Below, piece by piece: positions 10,259 through 19,744 of a stretch of 64,000 bases of DNA. Below the pieces are notes generated by a model. That model was given only the letters and a program-made list of their open reading frames with translations. It did no database searches and was not told where the DNA came from. Each line of letters starts with the position of its first letter. Position 1 is the stretch's first letter. The position numbers were made by a program, and so were the translations under genes. This stretch comes from DASQDN01 sp963825845 (GTDB lineage Bacteria; Acidobacteriota; Terriglobia; Bryobacterales; Bryobacteraceae), in NCBI GenBank assembly GCA_963825845.1, contig CAWGVL010000028.1, positions 1-64,000 of the forward strand. The letters are read 5' to 3'.

Positions 10259-12598
10259 GTGCCTCGCGCTCTTTTCAGCTGGCTGTGCATCAGCCTCCTT
10301 CTTGGCATCTCGGCCGCTGCAAAGGAAGTTCCAGGGCAGTACATTGTCGTACTTGCGGGCGAACCAGCGATTACAACGGGTCCTCTTAAGAGTTCGCAAT
10401 TGTCGGCAAGGCGCTCTGCGGTCCGGTCGACACAGGCTCGCGTTCGTGCCGCGTTGGAGGCCAGGCAGGTTGAAGTGATCGCCTCTGTCGAAACCGTCCT
10501 GAATGCAATCGTCGTCAAGGCCGGTGACCCATCGACTTTGGCGAGTACACCGGGAGTGGCGCAAGTCTTCCCGGTTCGTCTATACAAGAAACTCCTCGAT
10601 CGGGCAGCGATCCTACAGAAAGCTCCCGCCGCCTGGGACACTGTCGGCGGCTGGGACAACGCTGGCGCCGGCATCAAGATCGGCATAATCGATTCCGGCA
10701 TTGACGTATCGCATCCCGCGTTTCTCGACGGCGGCTTCACGATGCCTGACGGATTCCCGCGCGTCAACAAAGATACGGACAATCGCTACACAAACAAGAA
10801 GGTGATCGTCGCCCGCAATTACGATACGGCTGTGTCCGCGTCGGCAGCCGATCGCGACGGCCACGGCACGGCTGTAGCGATGATCGCCGCCGGCACACGC
10901 GTCACGGCTCCTCGCGCGACCATTACCGGCATAGCGCCGAAGGCGTATCTCGGAAGCTACAAGGTCTTTCCCGACAACCAGGACGGTGCGCCGACGTCTT
11001 ATCTCCTGAAGGCGATCGACGATGCTGTCGCGGATGGAATGGATGTCATCAATCTGAGCCTCGGCGGATTTCCGGCCGAGCGCTTCGAGTTGGATCCGGT
11101 GGCCCAGGCTGTCGAGAACGCGACCCGCGGGGGAGTGATCGTCGTAGTGGCGGCGGGAAACGAAGGCCCTGGGGCGAATACGATTGGCTCTCCTGCGACG
11201 GCCCGCTCTGTCATCAGCGTCGGAAGTTCTTCGTCGGATCGCATCTTTGCCGCAACGGCCTGGCTCGATGGCTCTGATCCGTTCATAGCAATACCCGCCG
11301 CTGCGCGGGCCAGCGTCACAAACGTCCGCGCTGAGATCACCGACGTGGGTTTGCTTGATCCCTCCGGACTGGCCTGCGCCGAACTGCCGAGTGGCAGCCT
11401 CACCGGCAAACTCGCCTTGATTCTCCGGGGAACGTGCTTCTTTGAAGACAAACTCAACGTTGTTCAGCGTGCGGGTGCTGTTGCGGCCGTAGTTTACACC
11501 GATGAAGCGCGGCCCGAGCCTGCAACCATGTCTGTCGGCGCCGCAACATTGCCGGCTGTCATGATCGGTTACCAGGATGGGGTCCGCGCGAAGCAGCGGC
11601 TGGCGAATGGAAACACTGTCACCGCCGTCGTGGATTTCGAAGCGAAGCCATTTTTCGTAAACCCGGCTCGACTCGCCGATTTCACTAGTAAAGGTCCGGG
11701 CATCCAGAACCTCATCAAGCCCGATTTAGTTGCGACGGGCACGGCGATCTACACAGCTCAGCCCGTCTCCTCTGGCGAACCGCGCTACGCTGCCATGGAT
11801 GGAACGAGTTTCTCGGCTCCGATGGTCGCCGGCGCCGCAGCGTTGCTGAAGGCGTACCGGCCCGGCCTCAGCGCGGACCAGTACAAGTCCCTCCTCGCCA
11901 ACAGCGCGACCGCCTTCTCAGCGAATGAAGTTACGTTTCCCGTTCAGCAGACGGGCACGGGATTGCTCGACATCACCGCCGCTGTGCGATCTTCTGTCGT
12001 AGCGACGTCTTCGTCGATCAATTTCGGCGCTGGAGAATCAGTTATCGACTCTACGCAGCGATTCACGTTGAAGAACATTGGAAGGACGCCGGACACGTAC
12101 TCCGTTTCCGTCCTCCCGCTGATCACCGGCGCAACACCTGAAGTCACTCCAAACGTTGTTGATCTTCAGCCAGGAGCCGCAGCCGAGATCACGGTACGTC
12201 TTGCGGGAGCGAATTTACCGGCCCAAGCGTACGAAGGTTTCGTGGTCGTCCGCGGCACGCAAACTGAGGTTGCTTCGCGAATCCCTTACTGGTATGCGGT
12301 GACAAACGGGACCGTGTCAACAATCGACGTCGTCGAAGCACCCGCCTCGGCGCGGCGTTCGTCCACCGCCGAGTTTCTGGTTCGATCGCTCGACAGCACG
12401 GGTGTCGCAGTGCTGGGGGAACCAGGTGTCAAGGTCGTTTCGGATACGGGAGCTCGCGTCTCCTCCGTCGAATCGTACGACTATCGCTATCCCGGGTTTT
12501 TCCGCGTACGCGTCCGGCTTGGCTCCGAACCAGGCGCGAATGTGTTCGAGATCGACTCCGGTTCCGCAGTGTCCCGCGTCACCATCACGGGCGATTAA
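10259..12598 (+). CDS. Secreted S8 family serine peptidase (subtilase) with PA domain
   Basis: Intact 779-residue exported subtilase starting at GTG 10259 with a signal peptide (LFSWLCISLLLGISAAA). An I9-type prodomain (GQYIVVLAGEP) precedes the peptidase domain. Catalytic motifs are Asp in IGIIDSGIDVSHPAF, His in DRDGHGTAVAMIAAG and Ser in DGTSFSAPMVAGAAALLKA, with a PA domain between His and Ser (LTGKLALILRGTCFFEDK). C-terminal Ig-like domains follow, but the TIGR03437-like tail of its upstream neighbour is missing. It starts 11 bp after that neighbour and shares its architecture, so the pair probably arose by tandem duplication and is co-transcribed. Likely role is extracellular or periplasmic protein breakdown. 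Confidence 0.92.
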   Translation: MPRALFSWLCISLLLGISAAAKEVPGQYIVVLAGEPAITTGPLKSSQLSARRSAVRSTQARVRAALEARQVEVIASVETVLNAIVVKAGDPSTLASTPGVAQVFPVRLYKKLLDRAAILQKAPAAWDTVGGWDNAGAGIKIGIIDSGIDVSHPAFLDGGFTMPDGFPRVNKDTDNRYTNKKVIVARNYDTAVSASAADRDGHGTAVAMIAAGTRVTAPRATITGIAPKAYLGSYKVFPDNQDGAPTSYLLKAIDDAVADGMDVINLSLGGFPAERFELDPVAQAVENATRGGVIVVVAAGNEGPGANTIGSPATARSVISVGSSSSDRIFAATAWLDGSDPFIAIPAAARASVTNVRAEITDVGLLDPSGLACAELPSGSLTGKLALILRGTCFFEDKLNVVQRAGAVAAVVYTDEARPEPATMSVGAATLPAVMIGYQDGVRAKQRLANGNTVTAVVDFEAKPFFVNPARLADFTSKGPGIQNLIKPDLVATGTAIYTAQPVSSGEPRYAAMDGTSFSAPMVAGAAALLKAYRPGLSADQYKSLLANSATAFSANEVTFPVQQTGTGLLDITAAVRSSVVATSSSINFGAGESVIDSTQRFTLKNIGRTPDTYSVSVLPLITGATPEVTPNVVDLQPGAAAEITVRLAGANLPAQAYEGFVVVRGTQTEVASRIPYWYAVTNGTVSTIDVVEAPASARRSSTAEFLVRSLDSTGVAVLGEPGVKVVSDTGARVSSVESYDYRYPGFFRVRVRLGSEPGANVFEIDSGSAVSRVTITGD

Positions 12599-13676
12599 GA
12601 CCCTCATCCAGGGCGCCCGTCAGCTTGAGCGAGGCGTAAAGCCGTTGATAGCGTTCCTGTAGATCGTTCCTATAGGTAAGAACATCCATGCCGCGACTTT
12701 TCGCGTTTTCCTCAATCGCGCGCTCGGAAGAAGTTAAACCACGCCACATCTTCGCGCCAATGGCCTGTAGGAACGCCTCATCGTATGTGAAGCCGAAATC
12801 CGTGATGCTCGACAGTGGGAGATCGTAGTTATTCGCCAGTCCCATGTCGGAAAACGGAAATCCGCTCGCCCAGTCCGTGTGATACCCCATTCGACCGTTC
12901 GATGGATTCACCGACACCTGTGCGTGAGTCACACAGAGCTCAGGACGGATCTTGTATCTCGAGCGCAAGTATTGGGTCAGTAACCGTCCGGCGTGAACTT
13001 GGGCAGACGTCAGCGAGGATCCTTGCGCTTCAAACGAAACCGCAAGGAAGCTCGCATTCAAGTTGACGAATACCCATCGGCCATCCGCCCAAAGCGAGTT
13101 TCCGGAGTGGTGAGCCGCGTCCGATTCTTCCACCACGCGAAACACACGCCCGAAGCGGTCGATGACAAAGTTGTAGGATCGGTTATCCCGAATATGGTTC
13201 AGCAGTGACTTGCCCAAACGCTGCAGCGTCGTATTTTGCTCCGGATCGAAGGGAGCCTGCGGACTCTCCGTCGTATGGAAAACGATACCGACCGGCTCCG
13301 ATTTCCAGTCTGCTGTGGCTTGCATCCCCATGCTCCGGTCCAGCATCTGGTAAAACCGCTTCTCATTGTCTACGCGGTACGTATTCTCGATGCGGAGGCC
13401 ATTGCTATACCACTCGTATTCTGTCGCTTCCTCGGCTAACCAGACGTTCTCCGAACTTTCGGCGGGACGGCTCCGCCCGCTGTGCGCGAAAGGTTCAAAA
13501 CCGATCATCGTGTGGGACACGTCGGAGACGACAATTGCATTTGGTAACAACAGCATTAAAACGCTGGTAACCAGCGACACATAAAGCAGCCGGCGCCAGA
13601 GGGGCTGCTCCGGCGCTGGAGAGTATGCCTCCAGCGTCTTCCACCACGCCCCGAACTGTTCGACGTCCGCCGACAT
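12585..13676 (-). CDS. Membrane-anchored N-acetylmuramoyl-L-alanine amidase / PGRP-like protein
   Basis: 363 residues. A cytoplasmic N-terminus is followed by one membrane segment near residues 30-48 (LLYVSLVTSVLMLLLPNAIV), placing the rest outside the membrane. The catalytic part resembles Amidase_2/PGRP zinc amidases: GIVFHTTES, then NFVIDRFGRVFRVVEES with AAHHSGNS, then FLAVSFEAQG, then CVTHAQVSVNP and GYHTDWA. The His residues in HTTES, THAQ and YHTDW are candidate zinc ligands. Its 3' end overlaps the convergent peptidase gene by 14 bp. It probably cleaves or binds peptidoglycan; enzymatic activity is inferred from fold motifs only. Confidence 0.72.
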   Translation of the reverse strand: MSADVEQFGAWWKTLEAYSPAPEQPLWRRLLYVSLVTSVLMLLLPNAIVVSDVSHTMIGFEPFAHSGRSRPAESSENVWLAEEATEYEWYSNGLRIENTYRVDNEKRFYQMLDRSMGMQATADWKSEPVGIVFHTTESPQAPFDPEQNTTLQRLGKSLLNHIRDNRSYNFVIDRFGRVFRVVEESDAAHHSGNSLWADGRWVFVNLNASFLAVSFEAQGSSLTSAQVHAGRLLTQYLRSRYKIRPELCVTHAQVSVNPSNGRMGYHTDWASGFPFSDMGLANNYDLPLSSITDFGFTYDEAFLQAIGAKMWRGLTSSERAIEENAKSRGMDVLTYRNDLQERYQRLYASLKLTGALDEGLNRP

Positions 13677-13802
13677 TGGCCCTTACCCGACCTATCGGGT
13701 CCTGCGAGGGGACGCTGCATCGGGAAAAGCTCCAAGGGAGCCGGCCCGTAACTCGTAGTACCCCGAGGTGATCGGCCGCGGGTAGGCTATGCTGTTATCG
13801 CT

Positions 13803-15718
13803 ATGAGCCCCGTCCCTTGGTCTCCTGACGAACAAGTACGACAGCGTGCTCAATTGACTCGCTTCCTCGCGGCGAACGGCTTCAGCGATTTTGAAGACCT
13901 GTACCGGTTTTCGGTGACAAACATCCCATCATTCACCGAGCGCGTGCTGGACTTTCTCGGTCTTCACTTTCATCGGCCATACTCGCAGGTACTCGATGTG
14001 TCGGCGGGCGATCCGTGGGCCCGATGGTGCGTCGGCGGCGGCCTCAATATCGCCCAATCCTGCCTACGCCACGATCCTGGCCGTCCCGCAGTCATCTGGG
14101 AGGGAGAAGAAGGCAGATCGCGAACTCTGTCCTACGCCGAATTAACCGCGAAGGTACACGTCGCGGCATCAGGCCTGCGGAAACTCGGCGTCCGGAAAGG
14201 CGATGCGATAGCGATCCACCTGCCGATGCTTCCAGAGACGGTCGTCGCTCTCATTGCCGCCGCTCAGATCGGCGCCGTCGCCGTACCGCTCTTCTCCGGA
14301 TACGGTCCCGCCGCGATCGAAGCGCGAATCCGCGATGTCGAGGCAAAGATTGTCATTACATGCGACGCATTTCCGCGCCGCGGCAGGCCGGTTCCCGCGA
14401 AGTCTGTCGTTGAGGAAGGGGTGAAGAATTGCCCTTCGGTCGAACACGTCATCGTCGTCAATCGCCTTGGAACAGTCAGTGGGCTTTCATGGGACAGCGT
14501 GGTTTCTGGTGTCCCAGACCCAACAGTGGAACTCACCGAAGCGGAGGATCGGCTGATCGTACTCTACACGTCCGGCACAACGGGTCGACCCAAGGGCATC
14601 CTGCACTCCCACTGCGGTTTCCCGGTGAAAGCCGCCCAGGATATGTGTTTTGGAGCCGACGTGGGATCCGGTACCCGAATCTCGTGGATCACAGACATTG
14701 GCTGGATGATGGGTCCGTGGCTCATCTATGGAACGCTGATCCTCGGGGGAACCATCGTTCTGTACGACGGAGCACCCGACTTTCCGGATGCATCGCGACT
14801 CTGGGATTTGTGCGAGAAGCACTCGGTAGAAGTCCTTGGTGTATCGCCAACGCTGATTCGTGCGCTTGCCGTTCATGGCGCCCAGCCAGTCCAGCGGCAC
14901 GACCTAAAGTCTGTGCGAATATTCGCTTCAACCGGCGAGCCGTGGAATCCCGATCCATGGTGGTGGCTCTTTGAGTGCGTCGGCCGCCGTCGTGTGCCGA
15001 TCATTAACTACTCCGGAGGCACCGAGATCTCCGGTGGCATTTTGATGGGCAATCCGTTGTTGCCAATCAAACCGTGCTCGTTTCCTGCGCCCTGTCTCGG
15101 AATCGCCGCCGACATCGTCGATGAGTCGGGGAAGTCCGTCGCGACCGGGTCCGTCGGTGAACTGGTCATCCGCAAACCGTGGATCGGCATGGCTCGTGGG
15201 TTTTTGAACGATCCGCAGCGATATCTCGGATACCTACTGGTCGCGATGGCCGAACGTCTGGGTCCATGGCGACTGGGCACAGCGCGACGAGGATGGGCAC
15301 TGGTACATCCTGGGCCGCAGTGACGACACCTTGAAGATCGCAGGCAAGCGTGTCGGCCCGGCGGAGGTCGAGTCGATCCTCGTTTCGCACGATGCCGTTG
15401 CGGAAGCAGCTGTCATCGGGGTTCCGCACGAGCTAAAGGGCGAGTGCATGATCGGCTTTACCGTGCTGGCGCCCCACCAGAAGCCATCGCGCTGAACTGG
15501 CCGAAGTGCTGAAACGGCTGGTTGCGGACGCCCTCGGCAAGCCGCTGAGACCTGACACCGTACACTTCGTGTCGGCGCTCCCGCGTACACGAAACAACAA
15601 AGTCATGCGCCGCGTCATTCGAGCGGCGTACCTCGATCACGATGCAGGCGATCTCTCCGCGTTGGAGAATCCCGCATCCGTCGAGCTGATCCGTCAGGCT
15701 AAAGGAACACGGTCATGA
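13803..15718 (+). CDS. AMP-forming acyl-CoA synthetase (acetyl/acetoacetyl-CoA synthetase-like), two frameshifts
   Basis: First gene of the tyrosine-degradation operon. It shows the adenylate-forming signature YTSGTTGRPKGILHSH, then YSGGTEISGG, then HGDWAQRDEDGHWYILGRSD with GKRVGPAEVE, and the C-terminal lysine region RTRNNKVMRRVIR. Two single-base insertions break the frame, near 15229 (LGYLLV should read LDTYWSRW) and near 15485 (before RAELAEVLKRL). Repaired length is about 640 residues, normal for acetyl-CoA-synthetase-type enzymes with an ACAS N-terminal part. Its stop overlaps the HPPD start (ATGA). Because the operon ends in acetoacetate, acetoacetyl-CoA synthetase activity is a reasonable guess, but substrate is not proven. 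Confidence 0.85.
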
Positions 15719-16809
15719 CGACATCCACCAATCCGCTGAAAATCCGAAGCATTCATCACGTGGAGCTTTGGGTCGGCAACGCGAAGCAATCGGCCTTCTA
15801 TTACCGGAACGGTCTGGGATTCACTCAATTCGCATACGCCGGTCTCGAGACGGGGAGCCGCAACGTTACTAGCTACGCGCTTAAACAGGGTAAGGCTCAG
15901 ATTGTGCTCAGTACCTCCGTCGCGAACGGCGGGTTTTTCGCGCCGCATATGCGCAAACATGGCGACGCTGTACGGGACATTGCCTTTCACGTCAACGATG
16001 CCGACGAAGCGTTCCATCAGGCGGTAGCGCGCGGTGCGCAGCCGCTCGAAGAACCACGGACCGCTAGGGATGAATACGGCAGCATCCGCCGAGCCGCGAT
16101 CCAGACGTACGGCGACACGATACACTCGCTGATTTCATTCGAAGACTACGCGGGACCTTTTCTTCCGGGCTTCAAAGCTGCCGATGCTCCAGGGAATGAT
16201 GCCGCGATTCTCCGCATTGACCATATCGTTGGAAACGTAGAGCTGGGAAAGATGAACGAGTGGGCCGATTGGTATTCCCGCGTGCTCGGGTTTCATCGGT
16301 ACATCAACTTCGACGACAAGGACATCTCGACTGAATACTCCGCTCTGATGAGCATCGTCATGTCGGACGATTCGCAATCCGTCAAATTCCCAATCAACGA
16401 ACCTGCGGGCGGCCGCCGCAAAAGCCAGATCCAGGAATACCTGGATTACAACGGAGGGCCCGGCGTTCAGCACATCGCCCTTCAGACCAAAGATATCGTG
16501 CACACCGTGACAACTCTGCGTGCCAATGGCGTAGAGTTTCTCGATGTTCCGGATACCTACTACGATGCGCTCCCGGCGCGTGTCGGCGAAATTCGCGAAA
16601 ATCTCGATACGATCCGCCGGCTACGAATTTTGGTGGACCGGGATGAAGAAGGATATCTGCTGCAGCTCTTCAGTAAGCCGGTTGAAGACCGGCCCACATT
16701 GTTCTTTGAAATCATTCAGCGCGCCGGCAGCCGCGGATTCGGCAAAGGGAACTTCAAGGCGTTGTTTGAAGCCATCGAGGCCGAGCAGGCCCGCCGAGGG
16801 AATTTGTAG
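15715..16809 (+). CDS. hpd: 4-hydroxyphenylpyruvate dioxygenase
   Basis: HPPD converts 4-hydroxyphenylpyruvate to homogentisate with Fe(II) and O2 in the cytoplasm. The protein has 364 residues and two vicinal-oxygen-chelate domains. The first opens with IHHVELWVGNAKQSAFYY. The second opens with RIDHIVGNVELG and gives the metal ligand His; the second His is in GVQHIALQTKDI and the Glu in LFFEIIQRAG. The C-terminal helix motif GFGKGNFKALFEAIE is typical of the family. It overlaps the upstream synthetase by 4 bp and lies 8 bp before the homogentisate dioxygenase gene, indicating one transcript. Confidence 0.96.
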   Translation: MTTSTNPLKIRSIHHVELWVGNAKQSAFYYRNGLGFTQFAYAGLETGSRNVTSYALKQGKAQIVLSTSVANGGFFAPHMRKHGDAVRDIAFHVNDADEAFHQAVARGAQPLEEPRTARDEYGSIRRAAIQTYGDTIHSLISFEDYAGPFLPGFKAADAPGNDAAILRIDHIVGNVELGKMNEWADWYSRVLGFHRYINFDDKDISTEYSALMSIVMSDDSQSVKFPINEPAGGRRKSQIQEYLDYNGGPGVQHIALQTKDIVHTVTTLRANGVEFLDVPDTYYDALPARVGEIRENLDTIRRLRILVDRDEEGYLLQLFSKPVEDRPTLFFEIIQRAGSRGFGKGNFKALFEAIEAEQARRGNL

Positions 16810-16817
16810 GGAGCATT

Positions 16818-17976
16818 ATGCCGTTCTACCACCGGCTCGGAACCATTTCCACCAAGCGCCACTCCGTGTTCCGACAGGCTAACGGAACGTTGTATTACGA
16901 GGAACTCATCGGAAACCAGGGGTTCGTTGGACCCTCGTCGCTGCTGTATCATATCGAACGCCCCACGCAGGTCTTGCGTGCACAGGAATTCCGAAGTTTC
17001 AAGTGGGAACCGGAAGAGCTCAGGCAACTCCGACACCGCCACTTCCGCTCCCACGCAATCACGACAGGTCCCAGTGCTGTGTTGGATCGCGTTCCCTTAG
17101 TGTTCAATCACGATGTAGCGCTGTCGATCGCTTCGCCCAAGCAGGAGGATCGTTTCTTCTATCGCAACGCGCAGGGGGACGAGATCGTTTATGTAACCCT
17201 GGGCAAGGGAGTCCTCGAGACCCAAATGGGAGAGATGCCATATCGCCCCGGAGATTACCTCGTCATCCCCCGCGGCATCTTACACCGCTACCGAATGGAG
17301 CATGTGCCGCACACGCTTCCTGGTGATCGAGAGCAGCGGGTTCGTCCGAACACCGAAGCGATATCGCAATGAGCACGGCCAACTACTGGAGCACGCTCCA
17401 TACTCCGAACGCGACATCCGGCGTCCCGAGCAACTCGTGACTCATGAGGAGAAGGCCGAACACCACGTATTGGTCAAGAAAGATTTCCGGTTGACTGAGT
17501 TCGTGCTGGATCACCATCCCTTCGACGTCGTCGGATGGGACGGATTCTACTACCCTTGGGCGTTGAACATCCACGATTTCGAGCCGCGCGTCGGTCGCTT
17601 CCATTTACCTCCGCCCGTCCACCAAACCTTTGAGGGTGACGGATTCGTAGTCTGTTCATTCTGTCCTCGGCCTTATGACTTCGATCCTCAGGCCGTTCCT
17701 GCGCCATACAACCACTCTAATGTCATGTCGGATGAAGTGCTGTATTACGCAAACTCAGAGTTCATGAGCCGCAAAGGAATCGAGTTTGGTTCGGTAACCT
17801 TGCATCCTGACGGCATACCGCATGGCCCGCATCCAGGCAGAGCCGAGGATTCGATCGGCAAAACGCACACAGATGAACTTGCCGTAATGCTGGACACATT
17901 TCGCCCGTTGATGGTTGGAAAACCGGCTCTCGACGTGGAGGACAAGGACTACTACCAGTCGTGGCTGGACCGCTGA
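16818..17976 (+). CDS. hmgA: Homogentisate 1,2-dioxygenase, one frameshift
   Basis: This enzyme opens the aromatic ring of homogentisate to give maleylacetoacetate. The N-terminal cupin part ends with EMPYRPGDYLVIPRGILHRY. The frame is lost near 17312, where HTLPGD should continue as HTFLVIESSGF; one extra C explains it. The second fragment carries GWDGFYYPWALNIHDFEP, PPPVHQTFE, the iron-binding region YNHSNVMSDEVLYY with its Glu, and HPDGIPHGPHPG with a ligand His. Repaired length is about 385 residues, somewhat shorter than the usual 430, as in many bacterial forms. It overlaps the next gene by 16 bp. Confidence 0.93.
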
Positions 17977-18995
17977 GGAGTTGGGTTCGTTCCGCAAACG
18001 AGCCCGACTGCGGGTTCCCCCTTGAAAACCTGCCTTACTGCCGCTTCAACGGCAGCAAGCAAGGCGTAGTGATCGGGGATTCAATCCTTGAAATTGCGGA
18101 GTATGACCGCCTTCAGCTTACCCGCCTGCTTCACGAGGACTCGACTGAGAGGCCGGAGCTACATAGCATTGCGGACGTCACGTTAGAAATCCCCGCCGAT
18201 ATCCGAAACTACACCGATTTCTACGCCTCGATCCACCACGCGACCAACGTCGGCAAGAAGTTCCGTCCCGATCAGCCGTTGCTACCCAACTACAAGCACG
18301 TGCCGATCGCGTATCACGGTCGGGCATCGTCCCTCGTAATCAGCGGCACACCGATACGCCGGCCGCGCGGGCAACTCGGCAAGGGAAAGTTTGGTCCGAC
18401 AGAGCAACTCGATTACGAACTCGAACTCGGAGTCCTAATGAAAGAGGGCAATGCGCTCGGAGAACCGATCCCGATTGCCCGCGCGCACGATCACATTTTT
18501 GGGTTCGTTCTGGTAAATGACTGGTCCGCACGCGACATTCAGCGATGGGAATACCAGCCGCTTGGCCCGTTCTTGGGCAAGAGCTTTGCGACGAGCCTGT
18601 CGCCGTTCGTCATCTCACCGGAGGCGCTGAATCCATATCGGCTTGACGTTGGGGATCGCCCCGAACTCTTGCCCTACCTTCGGCCGGCAGGGCACGCATA
18701 CGACATCACCTGCGAAGTCGAGGTGAACGGTCGCTTGATGGGCCGTACCAACACTCGCGATCTCTACTGGACATTCGAACAAATGATTGCGCACCATACG
18801 TCGAACGGGTGTAATCTTCAGCGGGGCGATCTCCTGGCATCGGGCACGATCTCCGGCCCCGATTCCTTCGGATGCCTTCTGGAGTCCGGCGGACCCTTCC
18901 TGAAAGATGGCGACGAAGTGGTGATGCGCGCCTACTGCGCTGGCACGGGACTACCCAGGATCAGCTTCGGTGAATGCCGAGGCCGGGTAGTCTGA
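17961..18995 (+). CDS. fahA: Fumarylacetoacetase
   Basis: Last step of tyrosine catabolism: hydrolysis of fumarylacetoacetate to fumarate and acetoacetate. The GTG start at 17961, overlapping the preceding stop, is favoured because it keeps LRSWVRSANEPDCGFPLENL, the expected N-terminal motif. Conserved features are YTDFYASIHHATNVGKKF with its metal-binding Asp, YHGRASS, LDYELELG, FVLVNDWSARDIQRWEYQPL, GKSFATSLSPFV and HHTSNGCNLQRGDLLASGTI. At 344 residues it is shorter than the usual 400-430, mainly in the N-terminal domain. A maleylacetoacetate isomerase gene, which would act just before it, is not in the window. Confidence 0.93.
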   Translation: MAGPLRSWVRSANEPDCGFPLENLPYCRFNGSKQGVVIGDSILEIAEYDRLQLTRLLHEDSTERPELHSIADVTLEIPADIRNYTDFYASIHHATNVGKKFRPDQPLLPNYKHVPIAYHGRASSLVISGTPIRRPRGQLGKGKFGPTEQLDYELELGVLMKEGNALGEPIPIARAHDHIFGFVLVNDWSARDIQRWEYQPLGPFLGKSFATSLSPFVISPEALNPYRLDVGDRPELLPYLRPAGHAYDITCEVEVNGRLMGRTNTRDLYWTFEQMIAHHTSNGCNLQRGDLLASGTISGPDSFGCLLESGGPFLKDGDEVVMRAYCAGTGLPRISFGECRGRVV

Positions 18996-18997
18996 CG

Positions 18998-19741
18998 CTA
19001 CTTTTGGACCAATTCGTCCTTAGCGACCTTTCCGTCGCGAACGAAGATGATGCGGTGCGCATGTAGCGCGATGTCGTGCTCGTGCGTGACCAGGACGATC
19101 GTGTTACCCTGCTGGTGCAAGCGCTCAAACAGCGCCATGATTTCGTTGCCGGTCGCGGTGTCGAGGTTACCAGTCGGCTCGTCGGCAAGCAGAATGGATG
19201 GCCGATTGACGAGCGCACGCGCAATGGCAATGCGTTGACGCTGACCACCCGAGCACTCGTTCGGCTTGTGGTGCATGCGGCGTTCCAGGTCGACTGCCGT
19301 CAGGGCCTGCTTAGCGCGTTCAATGCGTTCATCCGCCGGTACACCGGCATAGATGAGCGGCAATTCGACGTTGTGTAGCGCGGTCGCGCGAGGCAGCAGA
19401 TTGAACGTCTGGAAAACGAACCCGATCTCTTTGTTGCGGATGCTCGCGAGTTGATCGTCGCTCATCGCGCTGACGAGATTGCCGTTAATGAAGTACTCGC
19501 CCTTGCTGGGCGTATCCAGGCAGCCGATCAGGTTCATGAGGGTCGATTTGCCCGAACCGGACGGACCCATGATCGCGACATACTCGCCGCGCTTGATCTC
19601 GATGTCAACACCGGAGACCGCGTTGATCTCCTGATCACCCATGATGTACGTCTTCCACAGATCGTACGTCCGGATGACGATATTCTCGCGCTTGAGCTGC
19701 GCGCCGCGCTCTGCCGCCGATGCTACTGCTGCGTTTGCCAT
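18998..19741 (-). CDS. ABC transporter ATP-binding protein, MacB/LolD type
   Basis: 247 residues with all ABC ATPase motifs: Walker A in MGPSGSGKSTLMN, Q-loop in GFVFQTFNLLPRATAL, signature NECSGGQRQRIAIARAL, Walker B in ILLADEPTGNLD, and the switch His in VLVTHEHDIA. The sequence best fits the MacB/LolD/FtsE branch that drives export or lipoprotein release at the inner membrane. It is 3 bp downstream of the adaptor gene, so the two form an operon. The expected FtsX/MacB-type permease does not follow; the next gene (fahA) is convergent and only 2 bp away. Confidence 0.92.
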   Translation of the reverse strand: MANAAVASAAERGAQLKRENIVIRTYDLWKTYIMGDQEINAVSGVDIEIKRGEYVAIMGPSGSGKSTLMNLIGCLDTPSKGEYFINGNLVSAMSDDQLASIRNKEIGFVFQTFNLLPRATALHNVELPLIYAGVPADERIERAKQALTAVDLERRMHHKPNECSGGQRQRIAIARALVNRPSILLADEPTGNLDTATGNEIMALFERLHQQGNTIVLVTHEHDIALHAHRIIFVRDGKVAKDELVQK

Positions 19742-19744
19742 TCT

